Shown in pieces: positions 46,395 through 55,861 of a DNA stretch of 64,000 nucleotides. Source of the DNA: Flammulina velutipes. Taxonomy: Eukaryota > Basidiomycota > Agaricomycetes > Agaricales > Physalacriaceae. The stretch spans positions 3,224,001 through 3,288,000 of the forward strand of contig CM022370.1 of assembly GCA_011800155.1 (NCBI GenBank), read 5' to 3'. A program made the position numbers and the translations under genes. The notes under the pieces are model-generated. The model was given only the letters and a program-made list of their open reading frames with translations, did no database searches and was not told the origin of the DNA. Within the stretch, counting starts at the first letter, position 1, and each line of letters opens with the position of its first letter.

Positions 46395-49122
46395 TCAATA
46401 CATCCCGTTATGCTTCCTCCGCAAGTGTTCGTAAACCCCTCCTTCCCTATCAAGTGCATTGCCAGGAAACGTCTCTAGACAAACCCAGCACATATGTGTC
46501 TGGCACCTGGAGCACGTCATATGGTTGCACCCCTCAATCTTCTCGATACTGGCGCCACACGTTGGGCATTCCTTTACCCCATTCCGCTTTTTCCATTCAA
46601 TGAACTTCTCGTCAATGTTCTCTCGAAGGTCTCTGCATGACAATCCCTCGTGAAACTGGACATGGCAGGCAGCGCAAATACGATTCAGGCACGACGGACA
46701 TGTCAAGACCGTTCCCTCTTCGCCAGCGCGGTAAACCACATTGCAGTCCGGTGTTGGACAGTACTTGAACTCGATTGCTCTGGCGTGTATGTGGGATAGA
46801 AAAGCCGTCTTGAAGAGGGCATGTTCCTCATTGGGAAGCAAAAGTTCGCGGATGGTTGAGATGCCGACTCCCGCGTTGCACAGAGTAGAGTCGGTCCCTT
46901 CGTGGATGCACTTTGCGAAGGGTGACGTCGTACTGGTCGAAGATAGCATGTGGGACAAGCATTCTTTGCAGTATGTGTGTCCACATCGCAGAGTCACAGG
47001 CTTTGTGGCATCGCAATAGCAGACTGGACACGACTGTGCACTTTCATTCTGCTGGGTCGAACCCAGCCCATGCAGGGCAAGACGGACTTCGTCGACATCG
47101 ACATCGCCTTCCACCTTCATCGTCTTCCGGACAATGTTCACAACTATAGACGCCTGGCCGAATCGAGATGACAACTTATCCATCCCGCCTCTCATCAGCT
47201 CTGACAAAAGTCGTCTGTCGAGAGCGATAGATCTTTCATCGACCTTCAGGATCTGGAGCTGCTCGAGGATTGCCGCCCTCGTCCTCGTCACGTCATCTGG
47301 GTTACCGTAGACTTGCAGGACTCGATTCCTCTCATCGCATTCCACATAGATCCCCCGAGATTCACCTGCCTCCCCAAGGAAACGAGCACCAGCTTCGGTG
47401 GCAAAAAACTGGTCCCAGACAGGTTGAGCTTCGTCATCGATAATCTTGGTTCCCTCCAGCACTACCTCCAGCCGGCGCTTCGTCACCCCCAAAGAGACAG
47501 GATTCGGACTGAACAACCGTATACAGACGAGCGCGTTTCCAGTCCCGTCATCTACGGATGGCTCGTAGTACCGGAGTTTGCACTCCCCGCTCTCTGTTTT
47601 CAGGCCATCGACAGCGTCCTTGATCGCAGAGAAGAGGCGAGGCTTAACGTTGTACTTGACGCCATGTATGTGTTCTAGCCACATCGGTGCTCTGTTCAGA
47701 TACGACTGGGTGGAATTATGCAGCATGGCAACAGCTTTGGACGCGTGCTCAGGCTGGGCGAAGTGGGCGAAGGCGATGACCTTGGATTTCTTTTTATCTT
47801 CCGGCAGCGCTTCAAACGTGTCCAAAGGCCCAATTTCCCTCAGCTGGGACTCGACGTCTAGCAATGACGTAGCCCTGTCATATCCAGCTTTCTTTAGCGT
47901 CACAGATTGGCATTGGCAAAATCGGATGAGATGGTATTCGTCAACACTGGATGGAAGGCCTTTCAGCTCGACGGAGAACGATTTTCGCTGACGGAAAGTC
48001 GGAGTTTGGAATGTTGCCTTGAGGATGTTCCCATTGAATGAGGCTCCATCCAGCCGTGCTGTGTGTGTCTGCGCAGTGGATATCGAAGCATAGTGCGCCC
48101 ATCCAATTCGGCGTGGCGTAAACCAGCTGATCTTTACTTTCGTGCTTCGTAGGACAGCCTGACCACTTTCCACTACCTTGGAATCCATCTTCGGAGCGTA
48201 ATGGGAGTTGCGTAGTCCTCGCACGGCTGCCGCCGCCTGCCCGACCGTTGCATATGTTACCCGTGCCATGGCGGTATCGTTATCCTTGAGCAATGTGATA
48301 TTCTCGAGGTCTCCGAATGGCGAGAATGCCTCGATCATTGTGGCTTGTGTATCCTCCTCGACCACGTTGGACACGACGACGATGCGAGAGTCGAAAGCGG
48401 TGATTATCTCATCGATCTGTGCGCCTGGACCAAAAAAGACTTTGCAGTGATAGAACTGTCGTTCATGTCTTTCCAGAGTTGGTTCTTTTGTGACGGGCAC
48501 AACATCGTCCTGTCTAGTATCAATGCCAAATACCAAGTTCAACCTCGATGGTATGACTGACCACTTGTTTTGGCGTTGTGATACTGCTGTTGGGAGGAAA
48601 GGCCTTGATTGGCACTAGGACATGTGGCGCAGCTTGTCTGATGGAGATAGGGCGGAATTCTCGGGGAGGAGGAAGTACCGCAGATGAGGCATCTTCGCTG
48701 TGCTTCGAGGAGCATTGGGAGCCGAAGCGACACTTCCCAGCGAGATAGTGTGGGCAGACAGGATTAACGCCTTGTGGATGCGGGAACGGGCAAGTATCGC
48801 CCTTGGTACATTTTCCTTTCAGGAAGAAGGCGCACGGTCCAAAGGTTGGAGCCACGAGGACGTCTTCCGGTTTCCCGTCATGTAGGAAAGGACAGCTACT
48901 GCCTTGGTTGCATCGTCCTTGCTTGTAGAAGGTGCATGCCCTGCGAGACAACGAGAAGGTGGCAATGGAAGGCGATCTGACACGCGTCTCAAAGTGGATA
49001 CGGGGAAAATAGTGGCAGATATCATACCTATTGACGTCTTTTGTGTGAGCCAGACGACATTTGTCTCCGAATCGACATTTTCCTTGCAAAAAATGAGGGC
49101 ACTGTTTCTTTGAAGTGGACAT
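46395..49122 (-). CDS. RBR-type E3 ubiquitin ligase with four CCCH zinc fingers
   Basis: Three exons (minus): 49122-49028, 48940-48562, 48509-46395; 862 residues. Four CCCH fingers (C-x7-C-x5-C-x3-H) open the protein: CPHFLQGKCRFGDKC, CTFYKQGRCNQGSSC, CAFFLKGKCTKGDTC, CPHYLAGKCRFGSQC. Next come RRM-like segments (KVFFGPGAQIDEII, SRIVVVSNV, ARVTYATVGQAAAAVRGL) and a KH-like region. The C-terminus is a full RING1-IBR-RING2: CPVCYCDATKPVTLRCGHTYC, an IBR with YCPTPDC...CPSC..ICAAC, and CPTCGASIEKIEGCNHMTC, where the Cys before NHM (about residue 819) is the expected catalytic thioester Cys. It therefore combines RNA-binding fingers with HHARI/parkin-type transthiolation. It converges on the WDR59 gene with 93 bp between stops. 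Confidence 0.9.
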
Positions 49123-49407
49123 GGGGGAACGATGTAAGATGCGTGTAAGCCTCGCTTCCTCTCCACAAATAGCTTATCAGAGAATAAGCGCCAATGGCTT
49201 TTTAACTATCACTGGCAATAGTGTGGATTGTAAACTGACACTAACCCCGACAGCATCCACAACATAGGGGCCGCTGTGGACCCAGTTGCGCCACACAGCA
49301 GAAACAAAGCATTCATTATTTACCTATTCGGTTTTCGGCGGAGTTCAAGTTTCCTACTGCTACCCGGTTCCTGTGGTGAAAAAGATGGGTTAAACGGTCC
49401 GCATTAG

Positions 49408-49512
49408 TGCCCCCTGCAAGGCTCGAACTTGCGACCTCGAGATTACTTAAGCGACAGCTTAATCACACTGATAGTATGAGACTCGCGCTCTAGCCAACTG
49501 AGCCAAGGAGGC
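49408..49512 (-). tRNA. tRNA-Met (CAT), elongator type, with a 31-nt intron
   Basis: The minus strand forms a full cloverleaf: acceptor GCCTCCT / AGGGGGC plus A, D-arm GCTC AGTTGGCTA GAGC, anticodon arm CGAGT CTCATAA TCTCG, variable loop AGGTC, T-arm GCAAG TTCGAGC CTTGC. A 31-nt intron interrupts the anticodon loop after position 37, the standard eukaryotic site. The T31/T39 opposition and the loop CTCATAA match elongator Met tRNAs. Mature length is 74 nt. Internal A and B boxes (GGCTCAGTTGG and GGTTCGAGCC-like) are present. Confidence 0.93.
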
Positions 49513-49699
49513 ATCAGACAAAAGCCGTCAGCGGATTATAGATTCCGGAATGTTAAACTAAGACACGTAGCGACGCCCAAGACTTACGATCACTCATGTT
49601 TTCTCTAACTTGAACTTGCACTACAACTATCACTGCCGCACATTTTTGGAGCTCGCGGAATCGCCGTACGAAAATCCCTCTCCTGGACTGCTACTAGCG

Positions 49700-50389
49700 A
49701 TGGCCCCAATTCAAAGACGCGCCGTTGTCCTCCTAGCGGTTGCTCTATGCGGCGTCATATGGTTCATAGCCTCTCCCTCCACTCCGTCTACCCAGTCGTT
49801 CTCCAATTACTTTGATGTCCGCGGAACAACCTCAGTTCCCGAGATTTACGGACTCATCCATCTCATACTGGAGACTAGTGAAGGAGAGGGAACGATGGCC
49901 TCGCCCGAAATGGTCGGCCTTGATAGTTTTACCGGGAGCAAAGGCAAGAAAATAGATTGGAGGCGTGAACGAGACAGGATCAACGGAGAATACCCCGTTA
50001 TTGTGTTCAGCAAGGTTCGTCGTTTTCCCCCTTTCTTCATGACTGTATTTCTCAAAAGTTTTGTCCTGCAGTCGTACTGCCCCTATTCAAAGAAACTCAA
50101 ATCCCTTTTCCTTCCGTCGATGTCTAAATCTTCCCCGCAAGACCCTAATCAGCAACCTAAACTCGTTCCGCCTCCGTACATCCTCCACCCAGCCCCTTTG
50201 GTGATCGAAGTAGACCAGCGTCCTGACACGCTGGCTATAAAGCATCTTCTTACGCGTCTCACTGGGCGGGGAACGTTCCCGAACATGGTTGTTCTGGGCG
50301 AAAGTATAGGAGGTTCAGACGAGGTCGGGGGGATGCATCAGAGGGGTGAATTAGAGGAATGGCTCGCAGCGAAAGACCTCTTCGGTTAA
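49700..50389 (+). CDS. Membrane-anchored monothiol glutaredoxin (Grx6/Grx7 type)
   Basis: Two exons: 49700-50014 and 50072-50389; 210 residues. The ATG at 49700 precedes a signal-anchor helix (RRAVVLLAVALCGVIWFIA), as in the secretory-pathway glutaredoxins of yeast. The Grx fold starts at YPVIVFSKSYCPYSKKLK with the active site CPYS, which has one redox cysteine, the same as Grx7. TVP-type loop is TFPNMVVLGESIGGSDEV, with the GG-SD glutathione-binding motif. A 20-residue insertion rich in Ser/Pro/Gln lies between the active-site helix and the next strand. Likely role: glutathione-dependent reduction of glutathionylated proteins in the ER/Golgi lumen. The upstream frame is open to 49610 but begins inside the promoter area near the tRNA. 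Confidence 0.88.
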   Translation: MAPIQRRAVVLLAVALCGVIWFIASPSTPSTQSFSNYFDVRGTTSVPEIYGLIHLILETSEGEGTMASPEMVGLDSFTGSKGKKIDWRRERDRINGEYPVIVFSKVRRFPPFFMTVFLKSFVLQSYCPYSKKLKSLFLPSMSKSSPQDPNQQPKLVPPPYILHPAPLVIEVDQRPDTLAIKHLLTRLTGRGTFPNMVVLGESIGGSDEVGGMHQRGELEEWLAAKDLFG

Positions 50390-50555
50390 AGGATGCTTCT
50401 AGTGTTTATTGTGTATTATATTGAATTTTCGGAGTATTAGTATGAGTTGTCACCAGTCAGAACTTGAAGCGCCACAGTTCATCATTTAAATCGTGGCTGT
50501 GCTAATCATTTAAGTTGCGGCTGTGCATCTCATTGACCTTTTGACTTTGACCACC

Positions 50556-51627
50556 ATGATTGGACCAGACCTGCCACCACATCTCCAGAAGACGAGTAGC
50601 CATACAGAGGACGACACTGAAGTAGGCCCCGCGTCTGGACCGTCTGTTGCCGGGCCTCAAATTCCTTCAGAATTATTGAACAGAGCGACCGCCGATGAGG
50701 ACGACGACGACGAAGACGACTATGCACCATCGTTGCCACCAGATATGCTTGCTTCTCGCGCACCACCACCGAAGAAAGTTCTAGGCCCATCTATGCCGAC
50801 TGCTTATCCTCCCGACGAAGACTCTGACGACGACGTTGGACCTCGGCCGCTGCCTGCGTATGCTCAACCGAAGCACAATGAATCCGATGGCGTTAAACAA
50901 TTCATGGAACAGGAGGAAAAAAGGCGAAAACAGATAGAGGTGTGTTCTTTTCTATTTCTATACTCCTGCAGCTCATCAAACCCAGGAAGCGTCCCACCCA
51001 AAAGCACCGAAGCGGGATGAATGGATGCTGAGACCACCCACATCCTCTGAGTTACTGGCCAGTACGTTATTTTTCTTTCCACATCCTTCCTCAAATATTT
51101 AAATATCGCTAGACTTGGATCCGACCAAATTAAACCGACCAAGGCAATTTACACGTTCTGCAGCTCCCGCGGCTAAGACCACGGACAGCAATTTATGGAC
51201 TGAAACACCAGCTGAGCGTCAACAGAGACTAGCAGACGAGGTCTCGGGCAAACGTCGACGCGTCGCCAACGCCGATGATGCTGTTAGTGCTGAAGAAGAG
51301 CTCGAGGCAAGGAAAAAGCGAAAGAGGGACGAGACCATCAGGAAGGGTGTAGACGAGCATACCGTGCGTTTATCCATTCTCGAGATAGCATCCTTCTTAA
51401 TCCTTCTCTAGCGCAAAGTTCGCGGTGGCGCCCTCGTGGAAGAACATGAGAAAACTCTGGCAGACAAAAAAGACGAGGATGAATCCGCCAAGGCAATATG
51501 GGATCATTCGAGAGACATGTCTTTGGGAGGCCGTCTCATGGACGATGGCAAGCGCAAGAAACTTTTACTTGATGCTAAAGGACTGGGAGATCGATTTGGT
51601 GCTGGATCCGGAGGAGGATTTTTGTAA
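50556..51627 (+). CDS. GPALPP-motif / DUF3752 protein
   Basis: Four exons: 50556-50939, 50986-51061, 51113-51363, 51412-51627; 308 residues. ATG context is CCACCATGA. The disordered first half contains the degenerate GP-x-LPP motifs of this family (GPDLPPHL, GPASGPS, GPSMPTAYPP, GPRPLPAY) separated by acidic runs. The DUF3752 region follows: KPAPKRDEWMLRPP-like segment (PKRDEWMLRPPTSSELLANLDP), the helical KKRKRDETIRKGVDEH, and the C-terminal ESAKAIWDHSRDMSLGGRLMDDGKRKKLLLDAKGLGDRFG block that is the best-conserved signature. Proteins of this family are found across eukaryotes, are nuclear, and have been linked to RNA processing, but a molecular role is not established. Confidence 0.88.
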
Positions 51628-51766
51628 CGCAGTCAGTATCATTGATTGTCTTTTCCTTCCTGCCACCATTAAATCACCTTCATACACAAGATTGTTGCTC
51701 TCGAATTCGTGCTCGTGATGAAACCATATACCACATGGTCCTCTGACTCAGAAGATAAGGGGATCT

Positions 51767-51775
51767 TATATATAG
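51767..51775 (+). promoter_or_regulatory. TATA box (TATATATAG) of the GNAT gene
   Basis: TATATATAG about 35 bp upstream of the ATG at 51809. The leader would be very short. The position lies about 140 bp past the stop of the DUF3752 gene, so the two genes are transcribed separately. Confidence 0.5.
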
Positions 51776-51808
51776 AGAGGAGTATTAGTCCAAGGACGCC
51801 CCTACCCA

Positions 51809-52417
51809 ATGTCCAACTTCAAGCCCGATCCCAGTTTCCGTCTGGAGACACCGCGCCTCATCATATCCCATATATCTGCGGACAACCCCATCCACTGCCA
51901 GTTCATTGTCGACCTCTACAACACTCACCTATTCCTCGAGGGAGAGGGCAAAACTGGAATCGACAGACCAGAACTTGCTCAGCGCTTTATCAACGGTCGC
52001 ATCAAAGGCCTGTTCGACAAATTCGGATACGGCCATTATCTCATCTCGTCAAAACAGGATGAAACCAAGCCGCTCGGGACTGTTAGTTTGACGCAAGGCG
52101 ACTCCGTTAAGTCGTTCCCCGGGCCTGATATTGGATTCGCGTTGCTTCCCGAGGCGACTGGGATGGGATACGCGACGGAGGCGGCGGTCGCATTGATCGA
52201 ATATGCGAAGGAGACCCTTGGGGTGGCGTTGATCTTTGGGTTCTGTGCTCCATCTAACACGAAGAGCCGGGCTGCGTTGGAGAGGGTTGGGATGGAGGAC
52301 CGTGGTGTTATGAAGCTGAAGATGTTTGGAAACCAGCCTACTGCTGTATATGCACTCAGAGGGTTGAAGGAGCTGTCAGAGTACGGTGTGGGAGAGGATC
52401 AAATATCATCGGAATGA
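51809..52417 (+). CDS. GNAT-family N-acetyltransferase (RimJ/RimL-like)
   Basis: Single exon, 202 residues. The start FKPDPSFRLETPRLIISHIS is the standard first strand of RimJ/RimL-like (Acetyltransf_3) enzymes. DIGFALLPEATGMGYATEAAVALIEYAKETLGV contains the acetyl-CoA pyrophosphate-binding loop (Q/R-x-x-G-x-G/A form GMGYATEA), and CAPSNTKSRAALERVGMEDRGV is the conserved N-x-x-S-x-x-L-E-x-x-G segment. Such enzymes transfer acetyl groups to amino groups of proteins, amino acids or small compounds; the substrate is not predictable. It is intron-free while its neighbours have several introns. Confidence 0.88.
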   Translation: MSNFKPDPSFRLETPRLIISHISADNPIHCQFIVDLYNTHLFLEGEGKTGIDRPELAQRFINGRIKGLFDKFGYGHYLISSKQDETKPLGTVSLTQGDSVKSFPGPDIGFALLPEATGMGYATEAAVALIEYAKETLGVALIFGFCAPSNTKSRAALERVGMEDRGVMKLKMFGNQPTAVYALRGLKELSEYGVGEDQISSE

Positions 52418-53487
52418 CACCATAGTCGCTATAGTTCACGATATGCGTGGGAGGGCTAGGTGTATGCTCATACGCACAGCGGAGTTGATGTGCCATTTTT
52501 CAACAGTTGCAAGCACGTAAGGGGGGAGAACGCGTTCTTGCGCCTGCGTGACTCACATAAAAGCTTGTAATTTAGTACTGCAAGGACACGGATTTCCCTG
52601 GTTAGCTGGTATGCATCTTGTGAACGGTCGTAGAATGAAGTTGATTATCAGCTCGAATATTCCTGGTGTAATTTCTCCTTGATAAACCCAGCATATAGAT
52701 TTCCTTATTTATTTCTAACAGTCTTGAGGTTTCTCAACGTTCTCCAAGGTATATGAAGGGAGAGAATGACTGAAAGTGACTTGAATCAGATGATGGATGA
52801 AGCTTACTTCAATTAGAAAGGTGACTACAGACAGAAAAAACTCTGTTCTTGCTCAAGAAGTCTTTAACTATCTATAATGAGTTTACCAGAATTTTCCGTG
52901 GCGAAGGAAGCAAGAACAAGGGCGGTGGTTCCTTATTTGTCTATTTTCTGGATTTTATTTGGAGAAACTCCTACTCGTATTTATACTGATAGTAGTGATA
53001 TAAATTATGCACTCAGATACTTCTATACACTGCGGTACTCTGTTGAATTTTACGTGAGCGTACTGCTTGTCAACCCAGGAATATGTGGCTGAACGCCACA
53101 TTATGACGAACTGGGACTCGATCGATCGATCATCTGGACCGCCGGCTTTCCCCAGACATTTGTTTTCTGGTTTCAAATGGTTCGCGTCCTGCAGTATATA
53201 CACGCTACCATTGAACATTCATCGGACATGTATACGAAAACAATAATGAAAACTAGACCATCTTGAATTACCGCTGCTCCGCGTCAGCGCTCATGATGGA
53301 GACACCGACTGGGTCTGGTCGGGACTCCGAGTCCAATCGGTGACCGAGGCCATTCTGACGCCGTATATAACCTTTGCTGGGCGAGAAAGCAACTACTACA
53401 AACACATCGCACAAACACCACCACCTTGAACGAGAAGCTACCCGCGTCGTTCTTCACATCTACACATCTATCACACGCAACTTTTGC
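52418..53487. other. Intergenic region, no supported gene
   Basis: About 1.07 kb. It has AT-rich stretches and a short GATC repeat near 53119. An 87-codon frame on the minus strand (52955-53218) has no start context, splice sites or motif to support it. Confidence 0.5.
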
Positions 53488-53673
53488 ATGCCATATCTGA
53501 AGTGCCCTCAGCCTGTTGTTGAGGCCGCTCACGCATGGATGGGCATTGCCTTGTTGGTTGGTCTGCTTATCCGAGAGTATGAGAGGATGGAAGAGGATTG
53601 TGATGCACCCCAGAAGTATGAGGGTGAATCAGAAGAGGAAGATATGATGGAGACGAGTTGGGGCATGGCGTAG
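53488..53673 (+). CDS. Possible small single-TM protein
   Basis: A 61-codon frame beginning MPYLKCPQPVVEAAHAW. It has one hydrophobic segment (WMGIALLVGLLI) and an acidic tail (YEGESEEEDMMETSW). A TATATAA sequence at 53364-53370 lies about 118 bp upstream and the intervening leader is C/A-rich, like other 5' leaders here. The frame is open upstream from 53374 without an ATG. No homologue is recognised. It might be a real small membrane protein or chance; transcript data would decide. Confidence 0.35.
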   Translation: MPYLKCPQPVVEAAHAWMGIALLVGLLIREYERMEEDCDAPQKYEGESEEEDMMETSWGMA

Positions 53674-53880
53674 TGGGCGGCCCGCCACACTTAAATTAAT
53701 CCGAGTAGTAGCTCATCAAGCCAGGTAATTCCCACCATTATGCTCACGCTAACTAGCTAACATTGTTGACTTTTAGACATCCGTACCATCATGATATGTG
53801 TTGTATTCAGGTCTGTAATTCAGCAGGCCTCATCTTGGACAAGAACGTTCAAGTAAAATCAACTCGTTCAAATCTAAAGG

Positions 53881-54702
53881 CTAATAGATAGCATCGTGCT
53901 CTCGTTTCCATCCGGCATCCAACCCGTCTATCCCATCCTTCCACAGGCGTCGCACATGTGCGGTTTCCATAGCCGAGAACTTCAGACGATCCTCTATTAC
54001 GATGATCTCCGCGTCTGCACTCCCCCGCGGCCGTTGCTGTAATTCTCGAAGCATCTCCACCATCAACTCCTCTGAACCCCTCCTCGACGGTATCTCTGGT
54101 CCCAGCTGCACTATAAGGCGAGCTAAGGATGCACTGCTAGGATCTTCCTCCAACGTCTCCTTGATCTCCTCAGCGAAGGTAGGTGTGGCGGAGACCCCTG
54201 AGATCCGAAGCACGTCGAGCCCACCCCATATGCCAGCCTTCATCAACCCAAATGGATTTCTCTGCCCAGCCAGATGCAAACGCTTCAGCGCTGGCATCTT
54301 GAGCGTAGTGGGGTACGAGTAGAATCCGTTTAGAGTGAGCTCCTGCAGGCAGGGGAAATCCACCCTATACACACACGCCAATAACGCTGTCGCTCGGATG
54401 TCCACGCAGAGAGTCTCCAAGTTCGAGGCTACATGTTTTAGAACATTCGTCCATTCGGAAGTGCTCGGTGATACACCTGACACGAAGAGGTTTCGGACAC
54501 GATGGAAGACAGGAAGATCATGAGGTATTTTTGATAGTCGGGGGCTGTCTGTGTTCCAGTTCGTCACTGTGATACAGCGGTATCGTAGTGGGAGAGTGAT
54601 GTCATGAAATTGTCGGGAAACGAGAGGGAGGGAATTGGGAGAATCATGGTTCCAAGCAAATTCACAAATGAGGTGCAACAATTCCGAAGGTAAGATAGAC
54701 AT
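53881..54702 (-). CDS. F-box protein
   Basis: Single exon, 273 residues, from the first ATG of the frame at 54702 (MSILPSELLHLICEFAW). The F-box occupies residues 1-45: LPSELLHLICEFA, LPLVSRQFHDITLPLRYRCITV. It is followed by Leu-rich segments (NLETLCVDI, PCLQELTLNGF, PALKRLHLAG, LDVLRISG) spaced like irregular leucine-rich repeats. Expected to act as the substrate-recognition subunit of an SCF ubiquitin ligase. It is shorter than the F-box protein at 5171-6607 and not closely similar beyond the F-box. Confidence 0.82.
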   Translation of the reverse strand: MSILPSELLHLICEFAWNHDSPNSLPLVSRQFHDITLPLRYRCITVTNWNTDSPRLSKIPHDLPVFHRVRNLFVSGVSPSTSEWTNVLKHVASNLETLCVDIRATALLACVYRVDFPCLQELTLNGFYSYPTTLKMPALKRLHLAGQRNPFGLMKAGIWGGLDVLRISGVSATPTFAEEIKETLEEDPSSASLARLIVQLGPEIPSRRGSEELMVEMLRELQQRPRGSADAEIIVIEDRLKFSAMETAHVRRLWKDGIDGLDAGWKREHDAIY

Positions 54703-55030
54703 CGTTGTGGTAGTCGTCCAAGTCGCGCTCTTGCTTCGCCCGAGCGCTGTGCAAATTTTCGCCAATATTGTGCATGAATGGCGACATAGGCACGATCACG
54801 TGTGGAGTGTGGCGTCTTGGATTAAGCTCGGCATTGGGTGAAGCAGCGGGTGATATTTACTAGATACTATTCAGTTACCGCTGATGAACGTCCAGAGAGA
54901 CAAATTCCACAATACCATATGCAGGCTTCGATGGGGAAAAATCCTCTTATTAAACGAGAGGTTTGGTGAATGAGCATGAGAATCATATAGATCGCACTCT
55001 GATAGTAGGATACAGTGACGATTGCTGCAA
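54703..55030. other. Intergenic region, no gene seen
   Basis: 328 bp between the F-box gene start and the 3' end of the pterin dehydratase-like gene; it should contain the F-box promoter. Nothing else is apparent. Confidence 0.5.
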
Positions 55031-55805
55031 TTAATCCTTGAATGGTATGCCGGCACTTGTCATGATGTCCTTAGCCAAGGAACGACCTATAACGTCTGTC
55101 GGAGTCACACTTTGCCCTTTCCTGCCTTTTGGCGCTGTATACTCCTCTGCTTGTTTGTTTTGCAGGAGTGTAGCGAACCGCACGTCACGGAGAGTAAGTC
55201 CAGGAAGTCTCTTCTCTGACGGATTACTTTTCGATGCAGGACATAGAGCGTTATGGGTGCAGACAGCGATGTGAACGCGTCTTTCGGTCCAATTAATGCA
55301 ATTTGGATGGTGCTACAGAAATCGTTAAAACGCGATGAGAGAGAGACAGAAAACATACGTTCTCTACTTCCGATATGGTAGCTATGGAATTCACAAGCTC
55401 GACAGCTTTCGTGAAGCGAGATACAGGAAAGTCGACCACCAATTCGAAAGCAGCCGCTTTGCTTGACCATTCAACGCGCCACCCCACAGCTAAGAGAGGC
55501 TGAAGATAAGTCTGAAGCTCTGGAGCAGACATCCATGGTGTAGGCTCTCTACTGTAGGGCAAGCCTGGGGGTATTTCGGGGATCCCAATATCTTTCCAAG
55601 CGCTCTGTGAGGATTCGACCAATAAGGGTGACTCTGGCGGAATCACTGAATATATTCAGCCAATAATCGAACGGATGAAGTAACAGCTACCTCGACTGAG
55701 AGAACTAGTGAAGCATCGTCCTGCGCGATGGCAAGAAAAGGAAACCCTTTGCGATCGTAGAGTGCAGAGTCGAAGCATGACCCTAACCATATGCCGGCGA
55801 GGCAT
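55031..55805 (-). CDS. Pterin-4a-carbinolamine dehydratase-like protein with predicted mitochondrial presequence
   Basis: Three exons (minus): 55805-55691, 55645-55359, 55312-55031; 227 residues. The splice phase between exons 1 and 2 fixes the frame of exon 1, which then encodes an Arg/Ser-rich, acid-free leader (MPRRHMVRVMLRLCTLRSQR) like a mitochondrial presequence. The PCD/DCoH fold is at about residues 90-200: VGWRVEWSSKAAAFELVVDF, FTKAVELVNSI, EVENHHPN, VHIAVCTH, GLTLRDVRFA. The HHP and TH histidines of the dehydratase site are kept, but about 17 extra residues separate TH from GLTLRD and spacing after HHP is one residue shorter than usual. Activity on carbinolamine is therefore uncertain; mitochondrial members are often of unknown function. 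It starts 56 bp from ATG3. Confidence 0.75.
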
Positions 55806-55861
55806 AATGTAACCACGTGTGAAACGTCCACAATCGATGTTACTCTCTGTAACTAACCACC
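55806..55861. promoter_or_regulatory. 56-bp divergent start-to-start interval (pterin dehydratase-like / ATG3)
   Basis: The two ATGs are separated by only 56 bp, so each 5' leader and core promoter must overlap the other gene's leader or first exon. No TATA box is visible. Confidence 0.6.
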
